Assembly: GCA_963924555.1 (NCBI GenBank)
Contig: OZ004586.1
Location: 7,150,501-7,214,500, forward strand
DNA length: 64,000 bases
Origin: Crambe crambe
Taxonomy: Eukaryota > Porifera > Demospongiae > Poecilosclerida > Crambeidae
Reading direction: 5' to 3'
Shown: positions 12,345 through 23,247 of the stretch, one piece after another
Layout: the number at the start of each line of letters is the position of its first letter
Position numbering within the stretch: the stretch's first letter is position 1
Notes under the pieces: model-generated
What the model saw: the letters and a program-made list of their open reading frames with translations, nothing else
Database searches by the model: none
What the model was told of the DNA's origin: nothing
Made by a program: the position numbers and the translations under genes

Positions 12345-12405
12345 CCTGCCCCAGTCTTAAGGCTTTACATCCATTTCTGCCATGTTCGCCATTCCGCTTT
12401 CCCCC
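12345..12405 (+). repeat. right terminal inverted repeat of the MULE element
   Basis: Contains CTTAAGGCTTTACATCC and CGCCATTCCGCTTTC, the complement of the left end. A second, partial copy of the TTAAAGCTTTACAT word lies just inside at 12323-12340. Confidence 0.8.
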
Positions 12406-12737
12406 ATGTGCTTGTGAATCTTGGTTTGTGTTAATTTGTTACTCTTTGATGTGTTCTAGAACTAGGCTTTTTTGGTAGTGACTTTGTTTAAAAGGAGCAG
12501 ATATAGATGAGTAGAGAGCTCCTGTGTTTTTCATTTTGTGTGTGTCATCCTGAAACTATTAATATTTTACTGATACTCGACTTCTGCATCACGTCCTGAC
12601 AGACGACATTATCACAATAATTTTTAAATGATTATTTGTTTGGTGAGTGAAGAGCACAAAGGAGCTATTAACATGAAAGGATGTTAAGTATTATAATAGT
12701 TCAGTGTAGGAACATTTTTGTATTAATTAGCAAAAGA

Positions 12738-15700
12738 CTATAGGCCATTACATCCCAGAGCTTTCTGTAAAAGAGGGTGCATGTCTTGGAGTGCCTGCAT
12801 CTCGAGCAGGTCAGGACATGACTGGTACACTGTTGGCTTCATGACAAGAGAAGGGAAACGAAAAATATGTTTTCTTGCCCTGGGAGGGATATGTCGCCAC
12901 CCATAGCTAGGATAAGAGTGAGAGTCGTGTTGTTGTTGTAGTAGTTGGTGGCGATGGGGAAAGTGCAGAGTTCTGAGATCACAGAGGGACTGGGATCTCC
13001 TTAGGTTGTGTCGTGGAACAGCAGGATCTCTTTGCAGAGCATGGGCCATGCAGTCACGAAAGAACGGATTTTTAAAAAGGTATTTAAAATAAGTGATGTC
13101 TAAATTCTTCATGGAATGATGGAGAGAGTCATTTAGACTCATGATGAAATTGCAACAGAAGTGAGGCATTGCTAATAGCATATCATCAATGTCGCCTATT
13201 TGTACTGTCATTGACTTGATGGAGTTCATCTCTGCTATGCAGCTCAAGTATTGGAAAGAGCTTAATACCACCAGTGGGTGATATGATCTCATGTCCAGGG
13301 TCACACACTCAATGCTTCCAGCATTAGTACATACTCTATACCCAAAGTTAGTCTCTAATGTTGAAATAGTGGAGGAAGATAGTGCTGCCTGAAGAACTGG
13401 ATAAAGATCATAAGAGGCGAGCAGTTGTTTATATAGTTGACCCTGTATATGTGCTTCAAATTCCTCCAGTGATTGCTTTGCAGCAAAAACAGCACGACGA
13501 TTTTTAAGTACTAATTCTTTAAGAGTAGAACTAGTGGATATGAATTTGCATAATTCCTGCACACCTTTCTGAGTAGGAGTACGGCATACAAGACTGAAGT
13601 TTGTAATATGTTGAATGAATTGGTAAAGTAAATAGTCATCTTCACATGATTCAGAGAATTTTAAGGCAATACTTGTCAATCGTGGTGAACATTTTGAAAT
13701 CCAATCAGAAAGAACTGGTACTAATGGAGAAGAAATGCCATTTAGAGTGAGAGAGTTAATATGAAATTTGGGTAAGTACTTTATGAGTTTGGATGATACA
13801 TGCACACTGTGATGTACATCTATATGTAAGTCCTTAATAGTCCCTAATGTTCCACCATTTGTTTTCTTTGTGTGCTCAGACAAACTATGCACTAACATCT
13901 CTAGAGATGTATATATTTCAACACACTGGCACAGAATAGGAACATGGACTAGACAATATCCAAAAACATACACATCCAAGGGGGTGGACAAGGATACAAT
14001 AGCATTTTTGATATCTAGTGAGTGCTTAGAGATGTCTTGGATTTCATATAAACAATGCACTAGGTAAGAATCAAGTAGGGATTTGGTCAGAATTCCTTGA
14101 AAGAATTTTTCATTGTAGCCCACAATACCGCACAAGAACTGACCAAAGACTTTGAGGTGTGGTGTCACTAGTCCAGATTGGGTTACTATTTTAGAAGAAG
14201 CTTCATCTACTAAGTCAGAATGACATGAAACATACCAAGCAGCAAGAAACTCTTGGATGCTGAGATGGAGGAAGGAGTAGGAGGTTGCTGCACCCTCACA
14301 CACATACATCTCTTTGACTGCATTCATGAAACCTAAATGCTGGAAACCCTCTCCAACATCACTATCAGTAAACACTAGCTGCACATCTTCCTTAAACAGA
14401 CCACTGTAAGCTAGTTGACTAACTCTCTTAAGGTCTATGGAAACACTCTCTGGTAGATCTTTAAGACTACTGGGTACTTTGGAATGCTTGTCCCATTTCC
14501 CACTAGAAATCATGTGCCTCCTGATCAGAACTAGAGTAAGGATGGTGTAGAGCTGTGTCATGGTCTTGGGCATCAGCTCTCTGCTCTTTCTGATGTCTTT
14601 GTACACTTGTGCAATAATGGCACAATTGACAGGAATGTACATCAGTGAGTTAATGACAGGGTTAGAAAATATAAAATCCTTAAAGTGAGCAAGAACCTTG
14701 GGTTCTGATTTGAAAGCTATTTCTGCAAACCTTACTTTGCACTCATCAGTGAAACCACACACCTCTACATGCCTGAAACCCTGAGGAAAGTAACTCTTAA
14801 GAGCAGATGGTCGACTAGTAACAAGACGAGTAGCTTTAGGTAAGCAAGAACCACTAATTAATTGGATTATCAATCTATTCTCATCATGCACCACAGAAGG
14901 CATCTCATCAAACCCATCCAGCATGAATAGGACACCCTCCCCCTCACACTTCCGCACCTCGTTCACTACTTTCCTTTGAAATCGTTTATCTTCATGATGT
15001 ATCAGATCCTCCAAGGAAGTAGCATTCTGGACCCTTCTTTCACGAAGCTTTAACAGCAATACCATTTTATAGTGTTTTAATGAAGTCAAGGTGTCCCACT
15101 TCCTGCACAACTCCCAGGCCAAAGTGCTCTTACCAATGCCAGGGGGTCCTTCCACCAACACAAACCTTGTCCCTGAAGGTACAATGTCGTCCAATTCTAA
15201 TGGACTCTTTGCTCCTCTAATTTCATCCACATCACTATCCAGGGACGCTTTTGAGAACGTGTCGTCTTCATGAATGGTCCTACCTTTATCCACCAAAGCA
15301 AGGTTAATGAACTCACTACAAGGAGCAATGGAGAGTTTGTCATCACGAGCTACAGACTCATTCTGGTAATATGGTTTGAGGTAATTATTTGCATATTGGA
15401 TCAGTGCTGAGTGCTTAACTTTCCCTTTCCTTGGAGATTTATTGGAAATCTTCTTGGAGTGATGAGTTTTCCTCTTGTGTTTTTTCGTAGTGGTCATGTG
15501 ATCACTATCAAAGGAGTCAGAACTAGTGGCACTACTTGATGTAGATGATGAACTAGATGATGAGACTACACGTTTTTTCTTACTTTTCTTGTGTTTGTCC
15601 AGTACCTTGTGTTTGTGTGTTCCTTTGTGCTGCCTCCAGGGTTTCTTACATTTAGTTGGTGGAGTGGAAGAAGAGTTAGAGCTGTCACTGGACAAGGACG

Positions 15701-16706
15701 AGGCATTCCTGTATTGGATAAATATTTTGTGCAGTGAATAATTGTATTGATATAAGCAACTGTATAATCTCAAATGAACACACTTTCCTGAAATCAGCAC
15801 AATTAGTGAGTGTGGGGAAAAATATCTAGCAATTAGACTATTATAGGATGTCACAGGAAATGATGTTACTTTCAAGGATCCCATGGTCTGAGATTCTGAC
15901 CACAACAAAATAAGCACAAGTCTGTTAGTAGCTCGATCATGTCATGAATCAAACTCTATCTCCCAAGTCACCGTCAAGGGACATATCTGAGACTAGTTGG
16001 AAGACTGTATTTAAAATGTGGTTCCTATTATCAGTGTTTAGCATAGCAAGTTGGTAATGGTCTCTAATATCAAAAGTTAGCATGGTAATGGTCATCAACC
16101 TCATAAACACACCTACCATATACAAAGCTAAGCAGGTCTACCTTCAAAGGGAGAGATATTGTCAGTCTTAATAAGTGCTATAGGTAAGTTACTTACAGTG
16201 TAGTGCTGTTTGGATGATCTTCAACACCACCTAAAAAGAATGTCAATAATTTCACTAGTAAAAAAAGTATATTTATATACTTTTTATATTGGGTTATATA
16301 CTTAGTATATAACCCAATGAATGTACATGTTGCCTCCAGCCTCGGAGGGGCAAGATGGCAAGGTGGTCAAGGAGACAGGAGGGAGGGGAGCAAGGGGACA
16401 GGTCAGAGCAAGGGGACAGGATGGAGCCCTAGTCTCATATTTATACTGTATACCTTGTGCAATGCTTGCAGCTACTCCTTCTTGCCCTATTTCACGAAGT
16501 GCTGACTTGAGACTCCTCCAACTGGGTTCACCACTCTGCTTAAGGACATTATCTTCTTTATTGAGCCAGGCACACACCATCTCTTCAAGCAATGAATCCA
16601 TCTTCCTTAACTTGGGGTAGGAGAGTCCCAGAGCCCCACCCAACTGCCGCAAATCTCGTTTGCTGAGAGTTTCAAGAGATTTAACAACTTGGAAGTGATC
16701 GTCCAT
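12738..16706 (-). CDS. NLR_1: DEATH-NACHT receptor (about 1085 aa)
   Basis: Model from splice sites: exons 16706-16454 (DEATH, 84 codons plus 1 nt), 16230-16197 (12-residue joint) and 15708-12738, stop TAG. The sum is 3258 nt, divisible by three. Domains: DEATH at residues 1-84 (KRDLRQLGGALGLSYPKLRK; GEPSWRSLKSAL); Ser- and Lys-rich linker about 97-205; NACHT with Walker A GPPGIGKST near residue 283 (DNA about 15149-15123) and Walker B LFMLDGFDEMP near 358-368; then a conserved FLHLSIQEFLAAWYVS segment and a long C-terminal region with only weak Leu-rich-repeat character. In this family the P-loop ATPase drives oligomerisation and the DEATH domain recruits downstream partners; that role is inferred from family membership. 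Remains of CARD and spacer exons lie upstream (17.6-18.0 kb). The first ATG was chosen because DEATH homology begins there. Confidence 0.82.
16262..16318. repeat. two adjacent AT-rich palindromes in the first intron of NLR_1
   Basis: 16262-16285 (AAAAAGTATA...TATACTTTTT) and 16288-16318, a near-perfect 31-bp palindrome of which one half is ATTGGGTTATATACT. Both lie in the 223-bp intron between the DEATH exon and the joint exon. They could form cruciforms, or hairpins in the pre-mRNA. NLR_2 and NLR_3 lack them. Confidence 0.7.
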
Positions 16707-16739
16707 TGTTAGTTGTCCTATAAAGATTTATAGAACACT

Positions 16740-17653
16740 TGAAGTTGTTCATACATTAGAATACAGTGAACTCCCTCTAATCAGGCCACCTTTGGGGCGG
16801 ACTGGTAATAAAGAGCTAAAGTATGAAAAAGAAGCCACCAGATTATCACCAATAGAGTCAGGGTTTGATGAATGCTTGACTTCTACTTGGGATTGGACAC
16901 CAATAGAGTTTTGATTGAAAACTTTGACATACATGCACCTACTTGTATAGAAATTATTACGAGAATAATAAAATTAAATCTAAATTCCCAGAGTTCATGT
17001 CCTGCTGTAAGTATGTAAACTCTATATATTATTGTGCACTAACTGCAAACACAATAGAGAGTTTGCATAGTTCTAGACCCAACCAACTTGCAAACCACTG
17101 TACAGGAGATTGCTGTTAGATAACTCTTTAAGTGCTTGAGGTCAGTAAACAATACACAGTAACTTTAAGTTTATATAAGAAAGACAGTGAGCTTTTCAGA
17201 TTTTACATTTTGGTTCAGCAATCTCCTGTACGTCATACCTCAACCTTAGTTTGGCAAATACTTGAAAGGTAAATTCATAGACCCAATACCCACAGTTTAA
17301 AGGAGCTCAGAGTGTTTTGTTTTGAAGTTCACTCTCTTGTTGCTAAACTTTTTTGAACCTCACACAGCCATCCCTACTTTTCCTTTTATTTAGAATAAAT
17401 ATTTTTTCCTTTATTAGCTTTATGGTAAAGGGCATACCCTATACACAGCACCACTAAAAGTATTATTTTTGTTGTTGTTTTTGTTTGTTATTGTTGTTGT
17501 TTTTGTTTGTAATGCAGCACAAGGCTGCATTACTTAATAATTATATAATAATAATTAATAATAATTAATAAGCTTGACATTTTAGTTCTGGTCTTTGAGG
17601 CAGCACATTATTCTGGTAAAAGGTCATTGAAGCTGTTGATGGCATACCTTTAC
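16740..17653. other. region upstream of the NLR_1 DEATH exon, no gene seen
   Basis: Contains no supported exon. 17455-17520 is a GTT/TTTG-rich simple repeat and 17540-17575 is an AAT-rich repeat. A promoter for the DEATH exon should lie here, but no core promoter motif can be called with confidence. Confidence 0.4.
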
Positions 17654-17818
17654 TTGAGTTATCACTGGGTGCTGTGGCCTGAGGCTGCATTCTTTTGGAG
17701 GAGGAGGAGACTGGGGAGGAGTCACTGGTAAGTGGGGTGGGTGTGGCCATCATCATTCTTTCAGAAGACTCCTTCAAAGATTGCACAGGCATAGTGGGTA
17801 CAGGAGATTGAGCAGTAA
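17654..17818 (-). pseudogene. orphan Ser/Pro spacer exon behind NLR_1
   Basis: A 165-nt exon with intact acceptor (CCCCATAG before 17818) and donor (CTCAA/GTAAAG), phase 1 in and phase 1 out, encoding a low-complexity peptide that includes SPVPTMPVQSLKESSERMMM and QPQATAPSDNSS. It matches the spacer exons of NLR_3 (47683-47850) and NLR_4 (57825-58022). Because the active DEATH exon (16454-16706) lies downstream and has its own start, this exon is probably unused. An alternative transcript that splices over the DEATH exon would stay in frame. Confidence 0.6.
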
Positions 17819-17894
17819 CTATGGGGAAATAGCTTCATAATAATTATATGCTTAAAAAAACAAACAAACAAAAAATAACTGTAATATAATCTAC

Positions 17895-18015
17895 CTAGGG
17901 GCTGGTGGGTAGAAAGTTCAGAAGCTACTATTGACACACCAGGACCTGTGCTTCCCTGATACTCTGTATCAAAAATCTTGATCATGTCTCTGTATCGTGT
18001 GCTGTTCTGACGCAT
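17895..18015 (-). pseudogene. truncated CARD exon behind NLR_1
   Basis: Only the last 39-40 codons of the CARD exon survive (MRQNSTRYRDMIKIFDTEYQ, GSTGPGVS, then the donor CTAG/GTAGAT). Across 18015/18016 the sequence switches to DNA that matches the intron upstream of the NLR_2 NACHT exon (31815 onward). The first two thirds of the CARD, including its ATG, are gone. This is the mark of a rearrangement that removed the CARD from this receptor. Confidence 0.78.
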
Positions 18016-19362
18016 ATAGCATGTTTATTGAAGGTCTAGGAACTAAACTAGTGGTCACCCATGCCTTGCTTGCCATGCTGGAACTGTGGGAAATGTGGAA
18101 ATGATGTTATTCCCAAGGACCTCATGCTCCTAGGTCTACAGAACAAGTTTATTATTGCTACGGTATGTAGTATGGAAAATTGGTAATGGTCTCCAACATT
18201 AAAAGTTAGATGATATTGCAGGTCTCGATGTTATAAACACACCTCGAGTGATATGCAGCTAGTTGGTAAAGGATAGTCCATCTAACTAGCAACATTAACA
18301 AGTGCATGTTTGGTACAGTATAGCAGTTCAGTATGCTATACCCAGAGAGTACAATAAGCCTATATCGATGGTGATTCATATTGACACAATGATATGCAAG
18401 AACAATGATATGCAGTATACCCACTTCTACAAGTCTGCAGAACTGTACTCATTGAAATGATGCTACCCCATGCTTCTAGATTCTGACCACAGCAAACATT
18501 ATTCAGCGAGCGAGCTATCTCTCAGGTCATGACACAGGTCTCTGACTCTCTGCTCAGGTCATGACTCGGGTCTCTGACTCTCAGGTCATGACTCATTGAA
18601 ATTGTATATATATCTAGGTCTAGGTCTACACTCCTAAATGCCCGAGGGGTATATAAATATGTATCGTGATAGTAGCACAGCACGTGGATAATGTGCTTAC
18701 AGCCTTAGGCACCATGGTACAATAAATTCTCACCACCAGAATTCATTCACTTCATATGCCTTTCCAAGAGCCTCAAAATAGTCACTATATAATATTGTGT
18801 GTATTTAATCCTGTTGAAGTGACTGCTATGGACACTTTGCTCTAGTGTAGTGTACAAGATAACTGGAAACTGCTTTGCGTGGAGACAGAAAGATGTCATT
18901 GACACAAATTCAAGACTGTCACATGTTTGTATGTTAGTAAGTGAAACTCAATCTTCATGATTACCACGAGCTATTCCACAGTGACTGAATCCAGGTGGTG
19001 GTAAAGGACAAAGGTCATCTGTTATAAGACTGACTCAATCCCACATAACAATACCAATGTCCCTGTAAGGTGCTCTAGAGATGTTGGGAGTGATGATATC
19101 AAGTGCCTGTAAAGACACTTTAAGTGGACATGTCCACTAGAATAGTGAATAGCATATCATGTATACACAAATATGTTCTACCATATATAGAAAATGGAGT
19201 GCTGCACTCAAGGTCAAAAGTGACAACTTATTCTAGGACATAATTAATGTTGGACCAATGCTACATCAACCTCAGCGTGCATGGTCTAAGTAATTTACAA
19301 AGGAGACCCTTGGAGTGTGTGAATGGCTACTCCTCAGTGTACTACCTAGTGCATATACTTAC
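18016..19362. other. paralogous intron-like DNA, no gene seen
   Basis: 18016-18720 matches 31815-32520 (upstream of the NLR_2 NACHT exon). 18740-19362 matches 51590-52264. The dispersed GGTAATGGTC motif is at 18181-18240. A possible terminal exon of the split DEATH module lies near 19112 by homology with 52025. The block is a mosaic of two duplicated segments. Confidence 0.5.
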
Positions 19363-20065
19363 TTCTTTCATTGGCAGTTCTTTGTATAAGCTCACAGACT
19401 TTTTCAGCAGTGTATGTATCTCCTCCTGCTAAACAAGCCTTCAAAAGGTTCTCATATGTTGCATCTGCTTTGACCCTTCTCTTCCAGACAAGTAAAACTT
19501 CTATCTTGAAGGATCATAGTTTAGATATTCATGAAGTAATCCCAATCTTATGCCCACATCCCATAACAAACAAACAAACAAACAAACAAACAAACAAACA
19601 AACAACCATCAACAACAACATTTGGGGGGGGGGTGGCAAAGGTAGCATCAAAATTAGGCAGCAGGTTACTAAATATAAAGAGGAGGGAGGGGGAGGGGAA
19701 TGCTCTGTCCCGGTCCCCCTAAATACACATTCTGGCTACATAACATGCTCAATTTTGTTTCCAACACATTTTATCTTTTTGAGTAGTTACATTGTTTGGG
19801 GACCTAATCTGTTATTTTATATCAGATGAAATTGTATTAACCTCTCAATGATAGGTTGGGTAGGATCACGTCTGCCCACTTTTAGGATGTCTGAAATGTC
19901 AGTTCGCGTAAGATGCAATTGAACTGCCAACTTTGTCTCCCATTCAGTTATATGTTTGGCTATCTCAGGAAGATCACGATCAGAGTCCACTATCGTCTTC
20001 AACTTCCACTGCTTGGAAGGATCAATGAGTTTGTTGACATACTCCAAACACGACTCCTCACCCAT
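19363..20065 (-). pseudogene. split DEATH module, copy 1 (acceptor lost)
   Basis: Exon 1 (20065-19842, 74 codons plus 2 nt, donor AGAG/GTTAAT) encodes the first part of a DEATH fold: DPSKQWKLKTIVDSDRDLPE, IAKHITEWETKLAVQLHLT, DPTQPIIER. Exon 2 (about 19505-19363, donor A/GTAAGT) encodes the rest: WKRRVKADATYENLLKACLA and GGDTYTAEKVCELIQRT. The two fit one DEATH domain. Compared with the intact copy at 52265-54351, the acceptor CAG before exon 2 reads CAA, and the next AG gives an immediate stop, so this copy is probably non-functional. A (CAAA)n run and a poly-G run lie in its intron. Confidence 0.7.
19568..19606. repeat. (CAAA)n microsatellite
   Basis: About ten ACAA/CAAA units in the intron of the split DEATH module. 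Related GTTT runs stand just upstream of the PDZ exons (24121-24170, 38767-38800, 62298-62348). Confidence 0.85.
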
Positions 20066-20489
20066 TTTCTGAAAAATATTTCAGAAAGGCAGTCATTAGA
20101 GTTGTACATAGTTACAGACTCTCTTGATAAGATAATGTATTCATCCCAATACAGTTTCACTCTAATTAAGTGTCACTTGCTCCTTCTGGTTATAAAAACC
20201 ACATCATACAAATGTGGGTGTGTCACCATGTGACAATGCCTGGATGTGAATCTAGAGTCTGACTCTTCAACTATCAGATTTCTCCTCTGCTCTAGAGGAA
20301 TTCATTCTTTGCCTTATAACAGGTTTGCTAGGCTATGAATAATCATTAAGTAGCAGATCCAAAATCTTCTATAGGGACTAGGACATGTCTGAGTTGTTGG
20401 GCTTTCTATATAGCAAGAATCTCTTTGTCTTTGTGATTAGTCTTATGTCTTTTGTTTCGTTTTGTTCTTTTTTTCCCCCTTGTCATTCT

Positions 20490-20702
20490 TGTCTCTCCTC
20501 TTACCTCCATACTCTCATTCTACACCTACTCCCTTCAAGGGGGCCTTAATAATAGCTAGTTGTCTCTCCTCTTCCCTCCATACTCTTATTCTACACCTAC
20601 TCCCTTCAAGGGGGCCTTAATAATAGCTAGTTGTCTCTCCTCTTCCCTCCATACTCTTATTCTACACCCACTCCCTTCAAGGGGGCCTTAATAATAGCTA
20701 GT
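20490..20702. repeat. 71-bp tandem repeat, three units
   Basis: Three consecutive units begin at 20490, 20561 and 20632, each with TGTCTCTCCTCTT, TTCTACACC, CTACTCCCTTCAAGGGGGCC and TTAATAATAGCTAGT. The second and third are nearly identical. No open frame of interest. Confidence 0.9.
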
Positions 20703-21424
20703 TGGCCCACCTCATTGCTTGCAATAAAATTTATTAGAGAAAAAAAAAATCTCGGAATGGGACAAAAAGTATTGGCCTATAGGATATCGGATGTCCAACT
20801 AAATTCCACATAACTCTCCTTGTATGTTTCTCAAGTGCAGCAGGATAGTATGAAGTTCCACTACCTTTTTGTGAGGGGTTTTGACAACACTCTCCCTAGT
20901 GGGAATCTGATCCATCACCTTCTGAACCCTGTGATTCCAAAATGGGAACTATTTCCTTCATCTCTTCTACTCACCACACCTCACACCCAAAGGCTAGACT
21001 AGTCAAGCTAGGACTGCTTAGTACATCAAGCTACAGCAGACCTTGATCTATAAACCCACCTTTCAAATAGCAACTCTTGATCACTGAATGAATCGCGAAC
21101 GATAGAAGAACATATCTTACCCTCTAGTTTTGCTGACTTTGCAAACAATATTTCAATATTACTTTATGCTCTAATAGAGAAGATTTGTGGGTGGTGGGAC
21201 AGCATCCGATTCTCTTCTCCTCTCGTCTAGAGGTCCTTTTGCTAACCAAAGCATTGCTTGAGGTAAGTCATGCATAAAGTTTGACCCACCTCCCGTGTCC
21301 TTCCAGGCACTCACAAATCTCCTTCCCCTCATATGGTACTCACCTCCTTTACCCCCCCCCCCCCCCCCACCCTCTTGTCTGATATTAATAATATCATGGT
21401 CATCTCCATTTTCTTTGTCACCAT

Positions 21425-21602
21425 TAGGGGTCCTCTTGGTAGTCCCCTGGGTAAGGTGTGGCATCCTGAACAGAAACCTCTTCTTCAAGACAGTACCATC
21501 ACAAGGAAACAGTATATGAACATCCGAGGGATGTAGTTCAGCCCTCATCTTTGATGAGGAACGTTCTCAGACTTTCCACTCTTGCCATTCTAGGAGTAAG
21601 TC
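21425..21602 (+). pseudogene. decayed LIM exon upstream of PDLIM_1
   Basis: Aligns by eye with the real LIM1b exon at 26607-26787. Both start with GGGGTCC, share GTAAGGTGTGGCATCCTGAA, the middle is scrambled, and they rejoin at CATCTTTGATGAGGA and CCACTCTTGCCATTCTAGGAG/GTAAG-like ends. The Cys codons in the middle are lost. Equivalent relics stand before PDLIM_2 (36134-36303) and PDLIM_3 (60869-61041), so the decay predates the unit duplications. Confidence 0.65.
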
Positions 21603-23247
21603 CATATCACACCACAATAGCAGCTGTAACTATTGAAATTTCATGGCTCCCATTTTAATTTAAGCTTGAGAATTCACTAATATGGACACTCCTAATATTA
21701 ACACCCCTAGAAATGCTTGGTACAAACTTATTTCCAGATGTTTAACTTGTGCTGGTGTGGGGTTCCCTCCCAAAACTTCCAGCTTCCCCCCCCCCCCCCC
21801 CCAAAAAAAAAATAATAATAATTTTTTTTTCCATTACTATTACAATTATACTATTGTACATGTCCATTAACACCCCTAGAAATGATGTGGCACACACCCA
21901 CGAGGTGGATTAACCATAAAGAGAATGTTTTATACATCAAGTGGGCATGGTTTGATATCCAAAATGAATGGATCAAAGAATTAGAGCTGGTTCCTCTGCA
22001 CACATGTTGATAGGTGATATGATGTGTAGGTAATGTCCATTGATGATACACAAGTCATTGTTAATATCATCAAGTGGGTACAGTTTATCCAAAAGGGTGT
22101 GGTCAGGCAAAAGTGGGCATTTTAGTAAAAATTTTCCGTCCACAAGCATGGATATGCTTGCCCTCCTTATCCTGCTCAACCTTCATTTTGTCCCCACCCC
22201 TGGTCAGTGGTGTAGCCAAGCCAGGGCCTACCATGAATCTATTATCATAAATAACTCAAAGTAGAGTCTTAAAGCACAATTTCATGCTCAAGTCCAACAT
22301 GAAGCATAACCATGCCCTGGGAATGAAAATAACCTGGCTACGCCACTGCTTGGGTATAATCCTAAATGAAACCTTGGTGGGCATTATATACTGTGGGTTT
22401 TAACAATGTGTTTGTAGTGTAAATGGTTAGTTGGTGCAGCTGTGAAGCAATACTGACAAGGTATGCACACATCAAACAAACCTCAGCTATTGAAGAACAG
22501 TCTATCCCCAGCCTTCAGGGTTTCATGAATTGAATTGAGGGAATGATCCCCATATCTGTGACTCCTTCACTTTCTTACTCTATCTGTCAGACCACTTGTA
22601 TGGTGTCTGTGCTGTATGTAGAAAGGTTTATTAGTATATAGGCAAATTCATTTTCTATTGATGACATTTGCTGCAGTAGTTGCTGACTATTCCCAAGGAC
22701 ATGGCAATTGCTTTAGGATCGAGATCTGATAGGCACATGCCACTCACTGCCACAGGCAAGAAAGTGTCCAGGACCCTACCTTGGACAAACTCTAATTAAG
22801 GTTGGTATGCATGCTTCTGATGTGATGTACTATAATTATAAATATGGTGCTCTTTATCTGGTAAATAATTACGAATGTCCTTTTTTCCCCCTAAGCTAAT
22901 ATTTCTTCCAGTGAAGAAAGGGAGTTAGATCCCCATGGATTGATGCCATGGATTGATGCTCAGTTGGAGAGATATGACTTGATCCAATGACCCTCCTGTT
23001 TCTGCACGATACCACCCCTGAAGATCTCACATGTAGTATAAAGGTATAAAAGATGACTGCAAAACATTTCTTCTAAATAAAAAGTGGGCATGGTTTGATA
23101 TCCAAAAAGGCATGGTTAGGCAAAAATGGGCATGGCCAAGGGCTATATTCTTCCCCCCCCCCCCCCCCCCCCCCCATTCGAAATTCCTAGATAGAACCCT
23201 GTTTGGTTTAATCACATCACATGTCCATAATGTAATAATTGTTCTAG

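Larger units (their letters stand above)
7656..12405 (+). mobile_element. decayed MULE-type DNA transposon, 4.75 kb, with terminal inverted repeats
   Basis: The ends 7656-7716 and 12345-12405 are imperfect inverted repeats of about 60 bp, both built from GCGGAATGGCGG-like words and GGATGTAAAGCCTTAAG. Between them, + strand fragments follow the order expected of a MULE transposase: an N-terminal domain, a DDE core with C-x2-H, a SWIM-type zinc motif and a Cys/His C-terminal piece. Stops and frameshifts break the reading frame. I could not identify a clean 8-10 bp target duplication. It lies between the NLR_0 remnant and NLR_1. Confidence 0.8.

Noticed and set aside
10000-12405. Treating the MULE as an active element
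   Set aside because: Stops at 10309 and 10651, a frameshift near 10640 and a decayed stretch at 10690-10800 break the transposase.
15091-15741. + strand open frames opposite the NACHT and Ser-rich linker of NLR_1 (also 31065-31691 and 45569-46210)
   Set aside because: They are antisense shadows of the large exon. They are conserved only because the sense strand is.
22660-22780. Possible first PDZ exon (reads FRIE and then, in another frame, MPLTATGKK)
   Set aside because: The likeness to G-F-R-I ... P-L-T needs a frameshift and skips two stops, and the same sequence is in unit 2 (37420-37510). Too weak to annotate.
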